This document shows positions 1 through 7,450 of a stretch of 22,096 bases of DNA, piece by piece (the stretch's first letter is position 1; every line of letters begins with the position of its first letter). The notes beneath the pieces were generated by a model. It saw only the letters and a program-made list of their open reading frames with translations, made no database searches and was not told the DNA's origin. Source of the stretch: JBIKIW01 sp044361365 (lineage in GTDB: Bacteria > Patescibacteriota > JACMRA01); the NCBI GenBank assembly GCA_044361365.1, contig JBIKIW010000027.1, forward strand, positions 1-22,096. Direction: 5' to 3'. The position numbers and the translations under genes were made by a program.

Positions 1-75
1 TGGTTACACAGAGGAATGAAGTTAGAAAGAAGGAATAAGTTACTACTCAACTTGCTCTACAATTTGAAAGGGTAA
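1..75 (+). CDS. possible 3' end of a gene entering from the left edge
   Basis: Frame 1 is open from the first base to a TAA stop at 73-75, giving 24 basic, leucine-rich residues ending in NLKG. The other two forward frames close sooner. This could be the C-terminus of a protein that begins outside the window, but 24 codons can stay open by chance and no family is recognisable. Confidence 0.25.
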   Translation, partial: WLHRGMKLERRNKLLLNLLYNLKG

Positions 76-133
76 AAGTATTAAATCTGACAATTCCATG
101 CCTTAAAAAATGGATATTAACTCTTAATATTAT

Positions 134-895
134 ATGCCCAAAATTAAACCAAACCACGCTGAGTTTTCCGATCCAAGATTAACCAGTGTTTATAACAGTG
201 TAAATACTCATTATGACGAAGAAAAAGATTTTTATCTAAACTTAGCGAAGACTGTTTCAGCTTCAAAAATTGTCGACATTGGTTCTGGCACTGGCTTGTT
301 GACTCTGGAATTAGCACGATTAGGTTATCAAATGACAGGAGTGGAACCTGCCAAAGCTATGCTAGACATTGCTCGCCAAAGTCCTGAAGCAAATAAAGTA
401 AAATGGATTGAAGGTGATATACTAAAGCTAAGCGAATTAAATTTTGATTTAGCAATGATGACAGCTCATGTAGCTCAGTTTTTACTAGATGAACAATATT
501 GGCTTAATAATCTTGAATCTATCCATAATGCTTTACGAACAGGAGGATATTTAGTTTTTGATAGTAAAAATCCTACCACAAGACCTTGGATTAATAGCTG
601 GCCTACAAAAGATTCGCCTCGAATAGTAGTTGACCCTACTTTGGGGAAAACTCAATGGTCAGCAACTTTAATCGAAATAAATAAAAATCGAGTAATCTAT
701 GAAATCGTATGCCTAATAGCACAAACTGGTGAAGAGCTTGTTTCTGTAAATGAGCTGATATTTCGTTCTAAAGAGGAAATTATACAGTCTTTGATTAAAT
801 CTGGATTTGAAATAGAAAATATTTATGGAGATTGGGATTCTAGCTCAGTAACAAAAGAAAGTGCGGAGTTTATTTTTGTAGCTAAAAAAATATAA
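134..895 (+). CDS. class I SAM-dependent methyltransferase
   Basis: Encodes 253 residues with the Rossmann-fold methyltransferase signature. Motif I, VDIGSGTG, is at residues 47-54. The acidic residue that contacts the adenosine ribose is E71 in the GVEP stretch, a GD pair is at 94-95, and the strand after ALRTGGY (133-139) ends in FD. The family transfers a methyl group from S-adenosylmethionine; the substrate (small molecule, protein or RNA) cannot be read from the sequence. Residues 1-40 are a variable N-terminal cap. The ATG at 134 has no Shine-Dalgarno sequence and is preceded by an AT-rich TAATATTAT run. It stands alone: the next genes are on the opposite strand and convergent with it. 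The family call is secure, the specific function unknown. Confidence 0.88.
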   Translation: MPKIKPNHAEFSDPRLTSVYNSVNTHYDEEKDFYLNLAKTVSASKIVDIGSGTGLLTLELARLGYQMTGVEPAKAMLDIARQSPEANKVKWIEGDILKLSELNFDLAMMTAHVAQFLLDEQYWLNNLESIHNALRTGGYLVFDSKNPTTRPWINSWPTKDSPRIVVDPTLGKTQWSATLIEINKNRVIYEIVCLIAQTGEELVSVNELIFRSKEEIIQSLIKSGFEIENIYGDWDSSSVTKESAEFIFVAKKI

Positions 896-931
896 ATTGT
901 TTTAAGTTTAATTAAAATAGACAAACTCCAC

Positions 932-1315
932 TTACCTCACCAACTCCACCTCAAATTTACCACCTAATTCCAGCCAAATCTTATCTGCTGTGATAACTTT
1001 TTTACCAAGCTTTTTGGATAAATTCAAGCAGGCTCTATCGCCAAGTGAAAGCCCAAATTTTTTGGTTTCTGTAATCAATTTTCCTGATTCCAAAGCCTCA
1101 CTTGAGTCAAAATCTATAATTTTAATTTGGGTTTCTGCGATAAATTCTTCGGCTTCAGCTACGTCATTTCCATTCAGACAAAACCAGCTAAAAAACTCAG
1201 CTAAATTTATTGCTGACATAAAAACTTCACCCTCAAGATATTGCTGCACTTTTTCCGAGCCTTTTTCTTCTTTTATTAGGCAAATTAGTGCCGAAGTATC
1301 AAAAACTACAGACAT
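932..1315 (-). CDS. vapC: VapC-type PIN-domain ribonuclease toxin
   Basis: A 127-residue PIN-domain protein of typical VapC length. The acidic residues expected to hold Mg2+ are present: D6 in VVFDTSALI, E40 in NLAEFF, D93 in LGDRACL and D111 in TADKIW. VapC toxins cleave structured RNAs, often tRNA, and are held inactive by the antitoxin encoded just upstream. The reading frame could open at 1333, but the ATG at 1313-1315 is preferred. It places VVFDTSAL at the very N-terminus, as usual in the family, and lies one base after the antitoxin stop codon, so the two genes are probably translationally coupled. All catalytic residues are retained, so it is likely active; its RNA target is unknown. 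Confidence 0.85.
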   Translation of the reverse strand: MSVVFDTSALICLIKEEKGSEKVQQYLEGEVFMSAINLAEFFSWFCLNGNDVAEAEEFIAETQIKIIDFDSSEALESGKLITETKKFGLSLGDRACLNLSKKLGKKVITADKIWLELGGKFEVELVR

Positions 1316-1316
1316 C

Positions 1317-1559
1317 TTATTGGTCGTTATCAATTTTTCTAAATTTTAAAAACTCCTCAGTACTTCCAATTTTTGGTTTATTTTTTCTAATTTTTTGAAT
1401 AGCTGACTGAATTGCGGTTCTTTTGTCTGAAACAATTAAATCCCCATTTTTAGATATTTTTAAGGTGAGTTTTACCCCTTTTTGCCAGTGATACTGCTTC
1501 CTAAAAACAGTTGGTATAAGGATTCTTCCATTTTGATCCATTTCTACAGTCAGAGACAT
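1317..1559 (-). CDS. vapB: VapB-type antitoxin with SpoVT/AbrB DNA-binding fold
   Basis: An 80-residue protein whose N-terminal ~45 residues match the SpoVT/AbrB (MazE-like) swapped-hairpin fold: V-x-x-D-x-x-G-R-I-L-I-P at about residues 5-16, then FRK and WQKGVKL. This half usually dimerises and binds the operator of its own operon. The lysine-rich C-terminal tail (about 46-80) is the part that normally wraps around the toxin. It precedes the PIN toxin by one base on the same strand, the standard antitoxin-first order. ATG start, no Shine-Dalgarno sequence. A promoter and an inverted repeat lie directly upstream. Confidence 0.85.
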   Translation of the reverse strand: MSLTVEMDQNGRILIPTVFRKQYHWQKGVKLTLKISKNGDLIVSDKRTAIQSAIQKIRKNKPKIGSTEEFLKFRKIDNDQ

Positions 1560-1571
1560 ATTTAAATTTTA

Positions 1572-1613
1572 TGGTAGGTTTTTATTTTTACCAGATTTAG
1601 TTTTTATGTCAAT
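1572..1613 (-). promoter_or_regulatory. putative vapBC promoter with overlapping inverted repeat
   Basis: On the minus strand a consensus -35 box TTGACA (1608-1613) is followed after 17 bases by a weak -10 box TAAAAA (1585-1590), about 25 bases before the antitoxin ATG. The arms TGGTA (1572-1576) and TACCA (1589-1593) form an inverted repeat across the -10/start region, where an AbrB-type antitoxin would be expected to autorepress. The arms are only 5 bases long, so the operator assignment is tentative. Confidence 0.4.
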
Positions 1614-1626
1614 TTATTACAACCCC

Positions 1627-1654
1627 TTGCCCAAAACCCAATCTTTTTTATAAA
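1627..1654 (+). promoter_or_regulatory. putative promoter of the nuclease gene, leaderless geometry
   Basis: TTGCCC (1627-1632), a 16-base spacer and TATAAA (1649-1654). The -10 box ends 7 bases before the ATG at 1662, so the expected transcription start falls at or next to the start codon. No Shine-Dalgarno sequence is present. Confidence 0.4.
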
Positions 1655-1661
1655 TCAAATC

Positions 1662-2282
1662 ATGCCAAAAGAGCCTACAGAAAGCTATCAGACTCAAACT
1701 AAAAATCTCTGGTTTTGGTATATTATATCAGCTTTTATTGTTATTTGCACTTTTATTTTAATCTTTGTTTTAGCCACCAATGCTAATCAGCTGGCAGGAT
1801 TTTTGGGACTAAATGACAGTTTTCAGACTTCAAAAGTAAAATCAAAACCAGGCTTGGAAAAAGTGAAAGTTAGTAAAGTGGCTGACGGTGATACAATTGA
1901 ACTTACCGACGGTCGAAAGGTAAGATACTTAAATATGGACACACCGGAAAGTAAAAAACCTGCCACCCCTGTCCAGTGCTATGCCATCGACGCTTACGAG
2001 TTTAACAAAAGTAAAATCAATGATAGAGAAGTTTGGATTTTGCCAGACAAAGAAGATGAAGATAAATATGGTAGAAGTTTGCGATTTATTTTCTTAAATG
2101 AAAACGATACAGACTCGATAGAAAAAAGTTTAAATGCTGATTTGGTGCGGCGGGGTTATGCTAGAACTTCGATTTATAAGCCAAATAACACCTACCAAGA
2201 TATTTTTTACAAACTTCAAAAAGATGCTGAAAGCCAAAAAATCGGCCTTTGGGGAAAGTGCAGCAAACCTTTTGTGGAGTAG
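1662..2282 (+). CDS. membrane-anchored thermonuclease-like (SNase family) nuclease
   Basis: A 206-residue protein with one hydrophobic helix (about residues 17-37) that should anchor it with the catalytic domain outside the membrane. Residues ~67-202 form a staphylococcal-nuclease (OB-fold) domain. The Ca2+ and catalytic residues are recognisable: D77 in DGDTIEL, R88 and D93 in KVRYLNMD, E96 in TPES and R138 in KYGRSLRF, corresponding to D21, R35, D40, E43 and R87 of the staphylococcal enzyme. It ends with the typical A-x-x-x-x-x-GLWG stretch. The family hydrolyses DNA and RNA. A surface-anchored nuclease in a small-genome bacterium could supply nucleotides or process incoming DNA; that role is inferred. 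It has no same-strand partner nearby. Confidence 0.88.
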   Translation: MPKEPTESYQTQTKNLWFWYIISAFIVICTFILIFVLATNANQLAGFLGLNDSFQTSKVKSKPGLEKVKVSKVADGDTIELTDGRKVRYLNMDTPESKKPATPVQCYAIDAYEFNKSKINDREVWILPDKEDEDKYGRSLRFIFLNENDTDSIEKSLNADLVRRGYARTSIYKPNNTYQDIFYKLQKDAESQKIGLWGKCSKPFVE

Positions 2283-2312
2283 CTTATATACCAAATATTC
2301 AAACCTCTGGAG

Positions 2313-2594
2313 CTAGAAATTTTTTGATTTTTCAAACACTCTTTTAGGTGTAGCGTGAATAGCTGAAGATTCATTTAATTTTTTTCTACTAATCAAATCT
2401 TGCTTTCTTCTATTTATGTTGTTTATCTCACCCACAATAGCAAAAATAAATTCATTAAGTATAAGACCCCAAATTGGTAGTGTCTCAAAAAGTAAACCTT
2501 CATAGGGTTTTACTAAAAACACCAAAGATAAATAAACTGTATTTTTTGCCAAAGATCTTACTAAGCCAGAAAATGTTCGCCAAACTAATTCCAA
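2313..2594 (-). CDS. hypothetical small protein, possibly membrane-associated
   Basis: A 93-codon frame with two moderately hydrophobic stretches (about residues 17-28 and 40-54) and a basic C-terminal tail. The only available start is a TTG that overlaps the last codons of the upstream ORF, which suggests translational coupling or a start misassigned by a frameshift. There is no internal methionine. It resembles no family I know. Low confidence because of the start codon and short length. Confidence 0.35.
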   Translation of the reverse strand: MELVWRTFSGLVRSLAKNTVYLSLVFLVKPYEGLLFETLPIWGLILNEFIFAIVGEINNINRRKQDLISRKKLNESSAIHATPKRVFEKSKNF

Positions 2595-2980
2595 TTTCTT
2601 TGAGGATCGAATTTTAACAAAAAAAGATCAACTTTTTTAAACAACTTTTTGAAAACTGTGAAAAATTCTTTTTGATTTGTTTTAGTTTCAACAATACTTA
2701 TTAGTCTGATAATTTCGGACTTGTTTTTTCTACATAAAATAATAAATTCATTTTTAACTTCTGTTCGAAAATTATAATTTGTGAGAAAAGGGCTAACTAT
2801 ATTAACCTCTTTTAAGATAAATTTATCTAAGAAATCAGGATACTTGATGGATTTTTGGACACACTTGCTTAACACTATCTCAAAAGCATAATTTAAATCC
2901 TTGTTATGAAGCTTTCTTAATTCAAGTCTGAAATAATTTGCAATTTTTCTTAAATCAAAAGCATACTTTTCGACAGTCAT
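2585..2980 (-). CDS. hypothetical protein, lysine-rich and helical
   Basis: About 131 residues from an ATG at 2978-2980; a GTG at 3035-3037 would add 19 lysine-rich residues. Rich in K, F, L, N and I, with predicted helices but no membrane segment or recognisable motif. It overlaps the next ORF by about 10 bases on the same strand, and the pair is an isolated minus-strand island between plus-strand genes. The ten-base word TTGTTTACAC occurs at 2982-2991 and again at 3076-3085, in and upstream of its start region. Function unknown. Confidence 0.5.
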   Translation of the reverse strand: MTVEKYAFDLRKIANYFRLELRKLHNKDLNYAFEIVLSKCVQKSIKYPDFLDKFILKEVNIVSPFLTNYNFRTEVKNEFIILCRKNKSEIIRLISIVETKTNQKEFFTVFKKLFKKVDLFLLKFDPQRNWN

Positions 2981-3153
2981 TTTGTTTACACATTGTTTCT
3001 TACTTTTAGTTTTTTGCAAAATCTTGGAATTCAACACTCAAAAAGTGTGTAGCAACTAAAATCTCAACTTGATTGTTGTTTACACTTTACAAATTACACA
3101 CATTTAAGCTTTTTTAAAATCACTAAACCAAGTTGCCCTAAAAAAATTAATTC

Positions 3154-4206
3154 ATGTTTACCAGTCTACTATTCAAACGAAAATCTCAAACAAACCTTTC
3201 CAGACAAGAATTCGGCATTTTGCAACAAGAAATTCTGGAAAACAAGCTCACAAAAACTGAAATTTTGGAACTTTTTAAAGAGTTGGAGAATAATCCAATA
3301 ACTTTAGAGGAATTTTTAGGTGCTGTTCAAAGCAGTCGAAAGTATACTCAAAAAGTAGAAACAAAATATCAAACTCTGGATATTGTAGGAACTGGCGGTG
3401 ATGGATTACACACTTTCAATATCTCCACATTGGCTGCTTTGGTGGTGGCAAGTTGTGGGGTTAAAGTTGCCAAACATGGAAATAGAGCGGCTTCAGGACT
3501 CGCTGGAACGGCTGATACTTTAGAAAATTTGGGAGTCAAAATTGATTTAGACGCTCGAAAAACTAGCCAAATTCTTGATCAAATAGGTTTTTGTTTCTGT
3601 TTTGCCAAAACTTTTAACCCAGCTTTTAGATTTGTAGCTGAAGCTCGAAAAACTTGGGGCAAACCAACATACTTCAATTTTTTGGGACCGACTCTAAATC
3701 CAACTTCGCCTAATTTTATGATTTTAGGAGTAAACAATTATCAAATGACTGATTTTTTGGGCAAGGCTATTTTGGAAACAAACACAAACTCCCTACCCAG
3801 TTCATATAACAGCAGGCGAATTTGGGTACTCAAAAGTGATGATGGGCTAGACGAAATTGGACCAGAAAGTCAGACCACAGTGACCGATTTTAGAATTTTA
3901 AACGAAGAAATTCTGACTGAAGAGTTCGAGATCAATCCAAATAATTTTCTTTCTCAAAAGTCTTTTCTTTCTCAAATTCAAGTCGATACAGCAAAAGAAG
4001 CAGCTACAGCCTTTACTGATATTTTGGAAAACAAGGCAACTATCACTCAAACCGAAATAGTTTGCTTAAACGCATCTAGCGGACTTTTGATAACTGGAAA
4101 AGTTGATAATCTAAAGACAGGTTTTGACATGGCAAAAGAGGCTCTGGCAAGTGGTAAAACTTTAGCCCTCTTTACAAAGTTTAGAGATTTAAGCAATCAA
4201 CTATAG
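3154..4206 (+). CDS. trpD: anthranilate phosphoribosyltransferase
   Basis: A 350-residue protein of normal TrpD length. It joins anthranilate to phosphoribosyl pyrophosphate to give phosphoribosylanthranilate, the second committed step of tryptophan synthesis. The helical N-terminal domain is about residues 1-73. The PRPP-binding motifs follow: GTGGD (79-83), FNIST (88-92), KHGNR (107-111), and the Mg2+-binding DE pair at 233-234 in DGLDE. R165 corresponds to the anthranilate-contacting arginine. Odd: the usual HHPAMK stretch reads FNPAFR (154-159), so the second His is N155. It is followed one base later by trpF, and no other trp gene is in the window. The ATG at 3154 has an AT-rich leader without a ribosome-binding site. 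Family call secure, though the anthranilate-site substitution leaves substrate specificity open. Confidence 0.92.
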   Translation: MFTSLLFKRKSQTNLSRQEFGILQQEILENKLTKTEILELFKELENNPITLEEFLGAVQSSRKYTQKVETKYQTLDIVGTGGDGLHTFNISTLAALVVASCGVKVAKHGNRAASGLAGTADTLENLGVKIDLDARKTSQILDQIGFCFCFAKTFNPAFRFVAEARKTWGKPTYFNFLGPTLNPTSPNFMILGVNNYQMTDFLGKAILETNTNSLPSSYNSRRIWVLKSDDGLDEIGPESQTTVTDFRILNEEILTEEFEINPNNFLSQKSFLSQIQVDTAKEAATAFTDILENKATITQTEIVCLNASSGLLITGKVDNLKTGFDMAKEALASGKTLALFTKFRDLSNQL

Positions 4207-4207
4207 T

Positions 4208-4855
4208 ATGTCTATCTTGGTTAAGTTTTGCGGGTTCACCAAAGCCAATGACGTGGTTTTGGCAATTACCAAAAAAGTTGATTATATAGGCTTTATAATT
4301 GAAAACCCGAAGAGTTTAAGGAGTTTAAATTTGCACACAATAGGTAGATTATTTGAGGAAATTTCTTCCAAACTAAACGGAATCAGCGTAAAAAGTAAAA
4401 TGGTTGCAGTGGTTGAGGACCTACCAAAGTTTAAAATATTACAAATTGTTGAAAGTGGTTTTTTTGATGTAATTCAATTTCACGGACAAGAAACTCCAGA
4501 TTTTTTGGCAGATTTTTACGCTCGCATTCAAGTTTGGAAAGTCTTTAGCCTAGAAGCCGGTAAGGATCCAAGTTGGTCACAAAAACTTCATGACTATAGG
4601 CATGTTGTTCATAGATTTTTATTAGACAAACCAAAACATAAAAAAGGTTCTTTTAATGCCATAGAAGAATTTAGACAGTTTCAAAAATTAGACTACGAAA
4701 ATGGCTTAGCAGGTGGTTTGAATGAAGAAAATATTTCAGCTTATATTAGTGAATTATACCCGGATTTAGTTGATGTTTGCAGTGGAATCGAGGAAATCCC
4801 TGGGGTAAAATCAGAAGTTAAAATGGATAGATTTTTGTACTTAGCTGGAAAATAA
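4208..4855 (+). CDS. trpF: phosphoribosylanthranilate isomerase
   Basis: A 215-residue TIM-barrel enzyme that isomerises phosphoribosylanthranilate to the carboxyphenylamino-deoxyribulose phosphate used by TrpC. Key features are KFCGFT at 6-11 with the general-base cysteine C8, QFHG at 90-93, the general-acid aspartate D140 in LLD, LAGGL at 167-171 and the phosphate-binding DVCSGIE at 189-195. Odd: after D140 the usual Gly-rich GGTGxxFDW loop is replaced by a lysine-rich stretch ending in GSF. The ATG lies one base after the trpD stop, so the two are cotranscribed and probably coupled. No trpE, G, C, B or A lies in the window. The barrel motifs make the assignment good despite the divergent loop. 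Confidence 0.88.
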   Translation: MSILVKFCGFTKANDVVLAITKKVDYIGFIIENPKSLRSLNLHTIGRLFEEISSKLNGISVKSKMVAVVEDLPKFKILQIVESGFFDVIQFHGQETPDFLADFYARIQVWKVFSLEAGKDPSWSQKLHDYRHVVHRFLLDKPKHKKGSFNAIEEFRQFQKLDYENGLAGGLNEENISAYISELYPDLVDVCSGIEEIPGVKSEVKMDRFLYLAGK

Positions 4856-4940
4856 TTTTATTATTCAAAAAACTCCAAACAAAACCAAATTTAAAATATA
4901 TTCAACATTTAAAAAATTAACCAAAAAACTTATTCAATTT

Positions 4941-5219
4941 ATGAAAAACTTGCTAAAAATCCTTATTTTTTCCACAACTGCTTGTGTTTTAATTATAGGT
5001 ATTTTACGATTAAGCGTTTCTCAACCAATTTCAAAAACTACCTCATTTCAAAAATCCCTACTTCAATCTCAGTCAGAACCTGTCAGACCAAAAGGCTTTG
5101 ATCAGGAAAATGATTTGTCTGTATTTTGGACAATTGCCCTGAGTCTTAATTTTACAATAGTTTTGGCAGTAATTTGCTATTTAATTTTTAACAAACTACC
5201 TAAAAACAATAACCCCTAA
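4941..5219 (+). CDS. small two-TM membrane protein of unknown function
   Basis: 92 residues with hydrophobic helices at about 4-25 and 61-84, separated by a polar Ser/Gln-rich loop of about 35 residues that should lie outside the membrane, with both termini inside. No motif is recognisable. It ends 10 bases before the next same-strand gene, also a membrane/surface protein, so the two probably form an operon and may interact. Confidence 0.6.
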   Translation: MKNLLKILIFSTTACVLIIGILRLSVSQPISKTTSFQKSLLQSQSEPVRPKGFDQENDLSVFWTIALSLNFTIVLAVICYLIFNKLPKNNNP

Positions 5220-5229
5220 TTTATAAATC

Positions 5230-6267
5230 ATGTTCAAATTAATCAAATCCGTTAGTTTTCTTGCAATTATTTTGCTATCTATAGGAAGTTATTCAACTCC
5301 TCAAACCATTGCTCAAACTGCTACTGAACCAGTTTTAATCCCACTGGAAAATTTAGAATTTACTCCCAAACGAAGCGAACTCACCGAACCAGGAAAAGTT
5401 GATATTCAAATCAAACTAGGAGATTTTTTACCTATCAGCGATAACTCAACTTGCCGTTTTACTTTCAATCAAATAGGTCAGAACGGAGAAGCTATTCAAA
5501 CTTCTGAAAACTTTGTGGAAACAACTTATCTAAATCGTAGCTGTGTTGGGAAATTGGCAAAAGAAAAACAAATTGCTAAAAATATCACTCTAAGTTTAGT
5601 GGTAACCACTCCCCACAACCAAAAATTTGGCTCTTATTTAGGCTTTATAATTGGTCAAAATACTGAAAATTTGATAATTGATCCTAATAAATACAGCCTC
5701 CCACTAGAATTAACCACAAAACCAGAGGTAAATATTATTATTCAACGCAAGGAATTTATTGTTGGAAATAAAACCCAAGTACAGGTGGAAATCAATAACC
5801 GAGATGATTTTACTTTAATGAACTTTGTTCTAAAAACTAATATACCCAGCAAAATAGGTAAAATAGATTGTCAGTCATTTAAATTTACAGAAAACAAGCT
5901 TGATGGTCAGATTATTTTTAATCCTCAATTTTCACCTTCTATCAATACCTATGCCGCTGAACAAAACACAGCAAATTGTGTTTCTGATGAATATAATTTT
6001 CAGCTTGTCTTAGCTTCGCTAGAACCCAATAAAACCACCCGTTTAAATTTTGAACTAGGTATGGAAAAACCTGGAGATCTAAAATTTGATTTCACCACAA
6101 ACCTTGATCAAAAAGGGATTAGTAGACAAACCTCAGCTATTACAGTAATCAAACCAAAAGGTAGTGATTCTAGTAATTTCCCAGTCTGGGTAGTCGTTGT
6201 AGCTATTATAGTTGCGGTTCTGGCAATCGGAGGAGGTATATATTGGTGGGTTACGAAGGAGATCTAA
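5230..6267 (+). CDS. surface protein anchored by a C-terminal membrane helix
   Basis: 345 residues: a cleavable-type signal peptide (about 1-28), a ~285-residue extracellular region rich in Thr, Asn and beta-strand-like alternating residues, and a C-terminal transmembrane helix (about 318-340) followed by TKEI. The external part holds four cysteines, in contexts TCRF, SCVG, DCQS and NCVS, which could form two disulfides. The pattern suggests a beta-sandwich surface protein, but I recognise no named family. It lies 10 bases after the 92-residue membrane protein. Its downstream end converges with the minus-strand pilM-like gene across a gap of 30 bases. Confidence 0.65.
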   Translation: MFKLIKSVSFLAIILLSIGSYSTPQTIAQTATEPVLIPLENLEFTPKRSELTEPGKVDIQIKLGDFLPISDNSTCRFTFNQIGQNGEAIQTSENFVETTYLNRSCVGKLAKEKQIAKNITLSLVVTTPHNQKFGSYLGFIIGQNTENLIIDPNKYSLPLELTTKPEVNIIIQRKEFIVGNKTQVQVEINNRDDFTLMNFVLKTNIPSKIGKIDCQSFKFTENKLDGQIIFNPQFSPSINTYAAEQNTANCVSDEYNFQLVLASLEPNKTTRLNFELGMEKPGDLKFDFTTNLDQKGISRQTSAITVIKPKGSDSSNFPVWVVVVAIIVAVLAIGGGIYWWVTKEI

Positions 6268-6297
6268 GAAAAATGCCTCAAAATTGGATATTAAGAT

Positions 6298-7323
6298 TTA
6301 AACATCCCCCCGAATCGCAAGCCCTATTGCTGAAGAAAGCTGGTTAATGATTGGACTAATGTAGGGTTTGTACTCTTCTGTAATAAAAATTTGCTTGGAG
6401 CAATTGGCAAAATGTACAGGGATCAAAAATGATTTGAAATGTTCTAAAAGTCCGGCTGTATAAATTCCACCACCAGTGATAACTATTTTATCTGGAGTCT
6501 GAGCAACCTTACGATTAAGCTCAACAAAAGTAGTAAGTTCTGACTTAAAAACCTTAAGACTTTCCTCGATCGGCTTAGGAAGGTTAAATAAATTCACCAA
6601 TCCAAGATCTTTTTTTAAATATTCAGCAACTGTTAAATCTATTCCTAAACTTTCAGAAAAATCTTTAGTAATTTTCTCACTCCCTACAGGAATATGCGAA
6701 CTAGATCGTAAAGTTCCATCAACTACAATACTAAAATTAGTTTGTTTTGCACCCATATCTACCAATACAGTATTTCCATGATCCTCGCTAAGAATAGAGC
6801 GAATCTGAGAAATAGTTTGATTTTCAAGAGCAGCTCCATCTAGGTTTACATGTTCAAGTAAGTTTTTACTATTTTCAATTACAAAATCTGGAAGTGCGTT
6901 GATAATAGCTCTTTGTTTCCCTACATATGAAGTAATTCGAGGGTCGTTATCAATTAAACTCCAAGAAAGTCTCATTTCATCAGGCGGATATGGCAAAAAA
7001 TAAGGAGCTTGCTTTTCTATTTCAGTCTGAATTCGTTTTTTATCCCAACTCAAATCAAAGTCCATCGTGGTCACATAAACATCCTTGCTTTGCACACTCA
7101 TGATAGTTTTTACGCCACCAAAATCTCCAGACTCCATAATGTCTTCAATAATTCTAGAAAGCTGTCGTAATTTAGTACTATCCCAATAACCTTCTAGATC
7201 TAAATTATGCTTAGCAGTACCGTAAGTAAGCAATTCAAATCGACCCTTTTCATTTCGGGCTTCGACCATTTTGATTGAGTCAGATCCAATATCTAGACCT
7301 ATTTGAATTTTATCTGCAAACAT
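6298..7323 (-). CDS. pilM: PilM-like actin-fold ATPase
   Basis: A 341-residue protein with the actin/FtsA/PilM ATPase layout: phosphate-1 motif IGLDIGSDSIK (residues 8-18), phosphate-2-like LVDMGAKQTNFSIV in the middle, and the adenosine motif IVITGGG near 275-280. PilM is the cytoplasmic ring component that links the type IV pilus inner-membrane PilN/PilO proteins to the pilus motors. Here pilN, pilO and the motor ATPases are not adjacent, so it may work with pilus genes elsewhere, or its own lineage may have a different partner. A good sigma70-type promoter lies upstream. The ATG at 7321-7323 begins MFADKIQIG, with the fold starting at once, as expected. Confidence 0.82.
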   Translation of the reverse strand: MFADKIQIGLDIGSDSIKMVEARNEKGRFELLTYGTAKHNLDLEGYWDSTKLRQLSRIIEDIMESGDFGGVKTIMSVQSKDVYVTTMDFDLSWDKKRIQTEIEKQAPYFLPYPPDEMRLSWSLIDNDPRITSYVGKQRAIINALPDFVIENSKNLLEHVNLDGAALENQTISQIRSILSEDHGNTVLVDMGAKQTNFSIVVDGTLRSSSHIPVGSEKITKDFSESLGIDLTVAEYLKKDLGLVNLFNLPKPIEESLKVFKSELTTFVELNRKVAQTPDKIVITGGGIYTAGLLEHFKSFLIPVHFANCSKQIFITEEYKPYISPIINQLSSAIGLAIRGDV

Positions 7324-7366
7324 TTAGCTACTACTTTAAAGATAATCTTTGTGATTTTGCCTTGCA

Positions 7367-7395
7367 ATTATAACGTCTAAAAATCCTTTTGACAA
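7367..7395 (-). promoter_or_regulatory. promoter of the pilM-like gene
   Basis: On the minus strand, TTGTCA (7390-7395), a 17-base spacer and a perfect TATAAT (7367-7372), about 44 bases before the ATG. Its -35 box overlaps the -35 box of the oppositely directed promoter at 7389-7394, so the two transcripts may compete for RNA polymerase. Confidence 0.65.
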
Positions 7396-7416
7396 TAGCT
7401 TGGTAAACAATAAAAA
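7389..7416 (+). promoter_or_regulatory. putative promoter of the Pro/Gln-rich protein operon
   Basis: Consensus -35 TTGACA (7389-7394), a 16-base spacer and a weak -10 TAAAAA (7411-7416), giving an AT-rich leader of roughly 30 bases before the ATG at 7451. It shares its -35 bases with the divergent pilM promoter. Confidence 0.4.
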
Positions 7417-7450
7417 TTAGCCGGAATATAACAAAAATTTTATTGATTTT

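Noticed and set aside
990..1349. Plus-strand frame of 119 codons opposite vapBC
   Set aside because: It lies antisense to a well-supported toxin-antitoxin pair, and its product has no recognisable feature.
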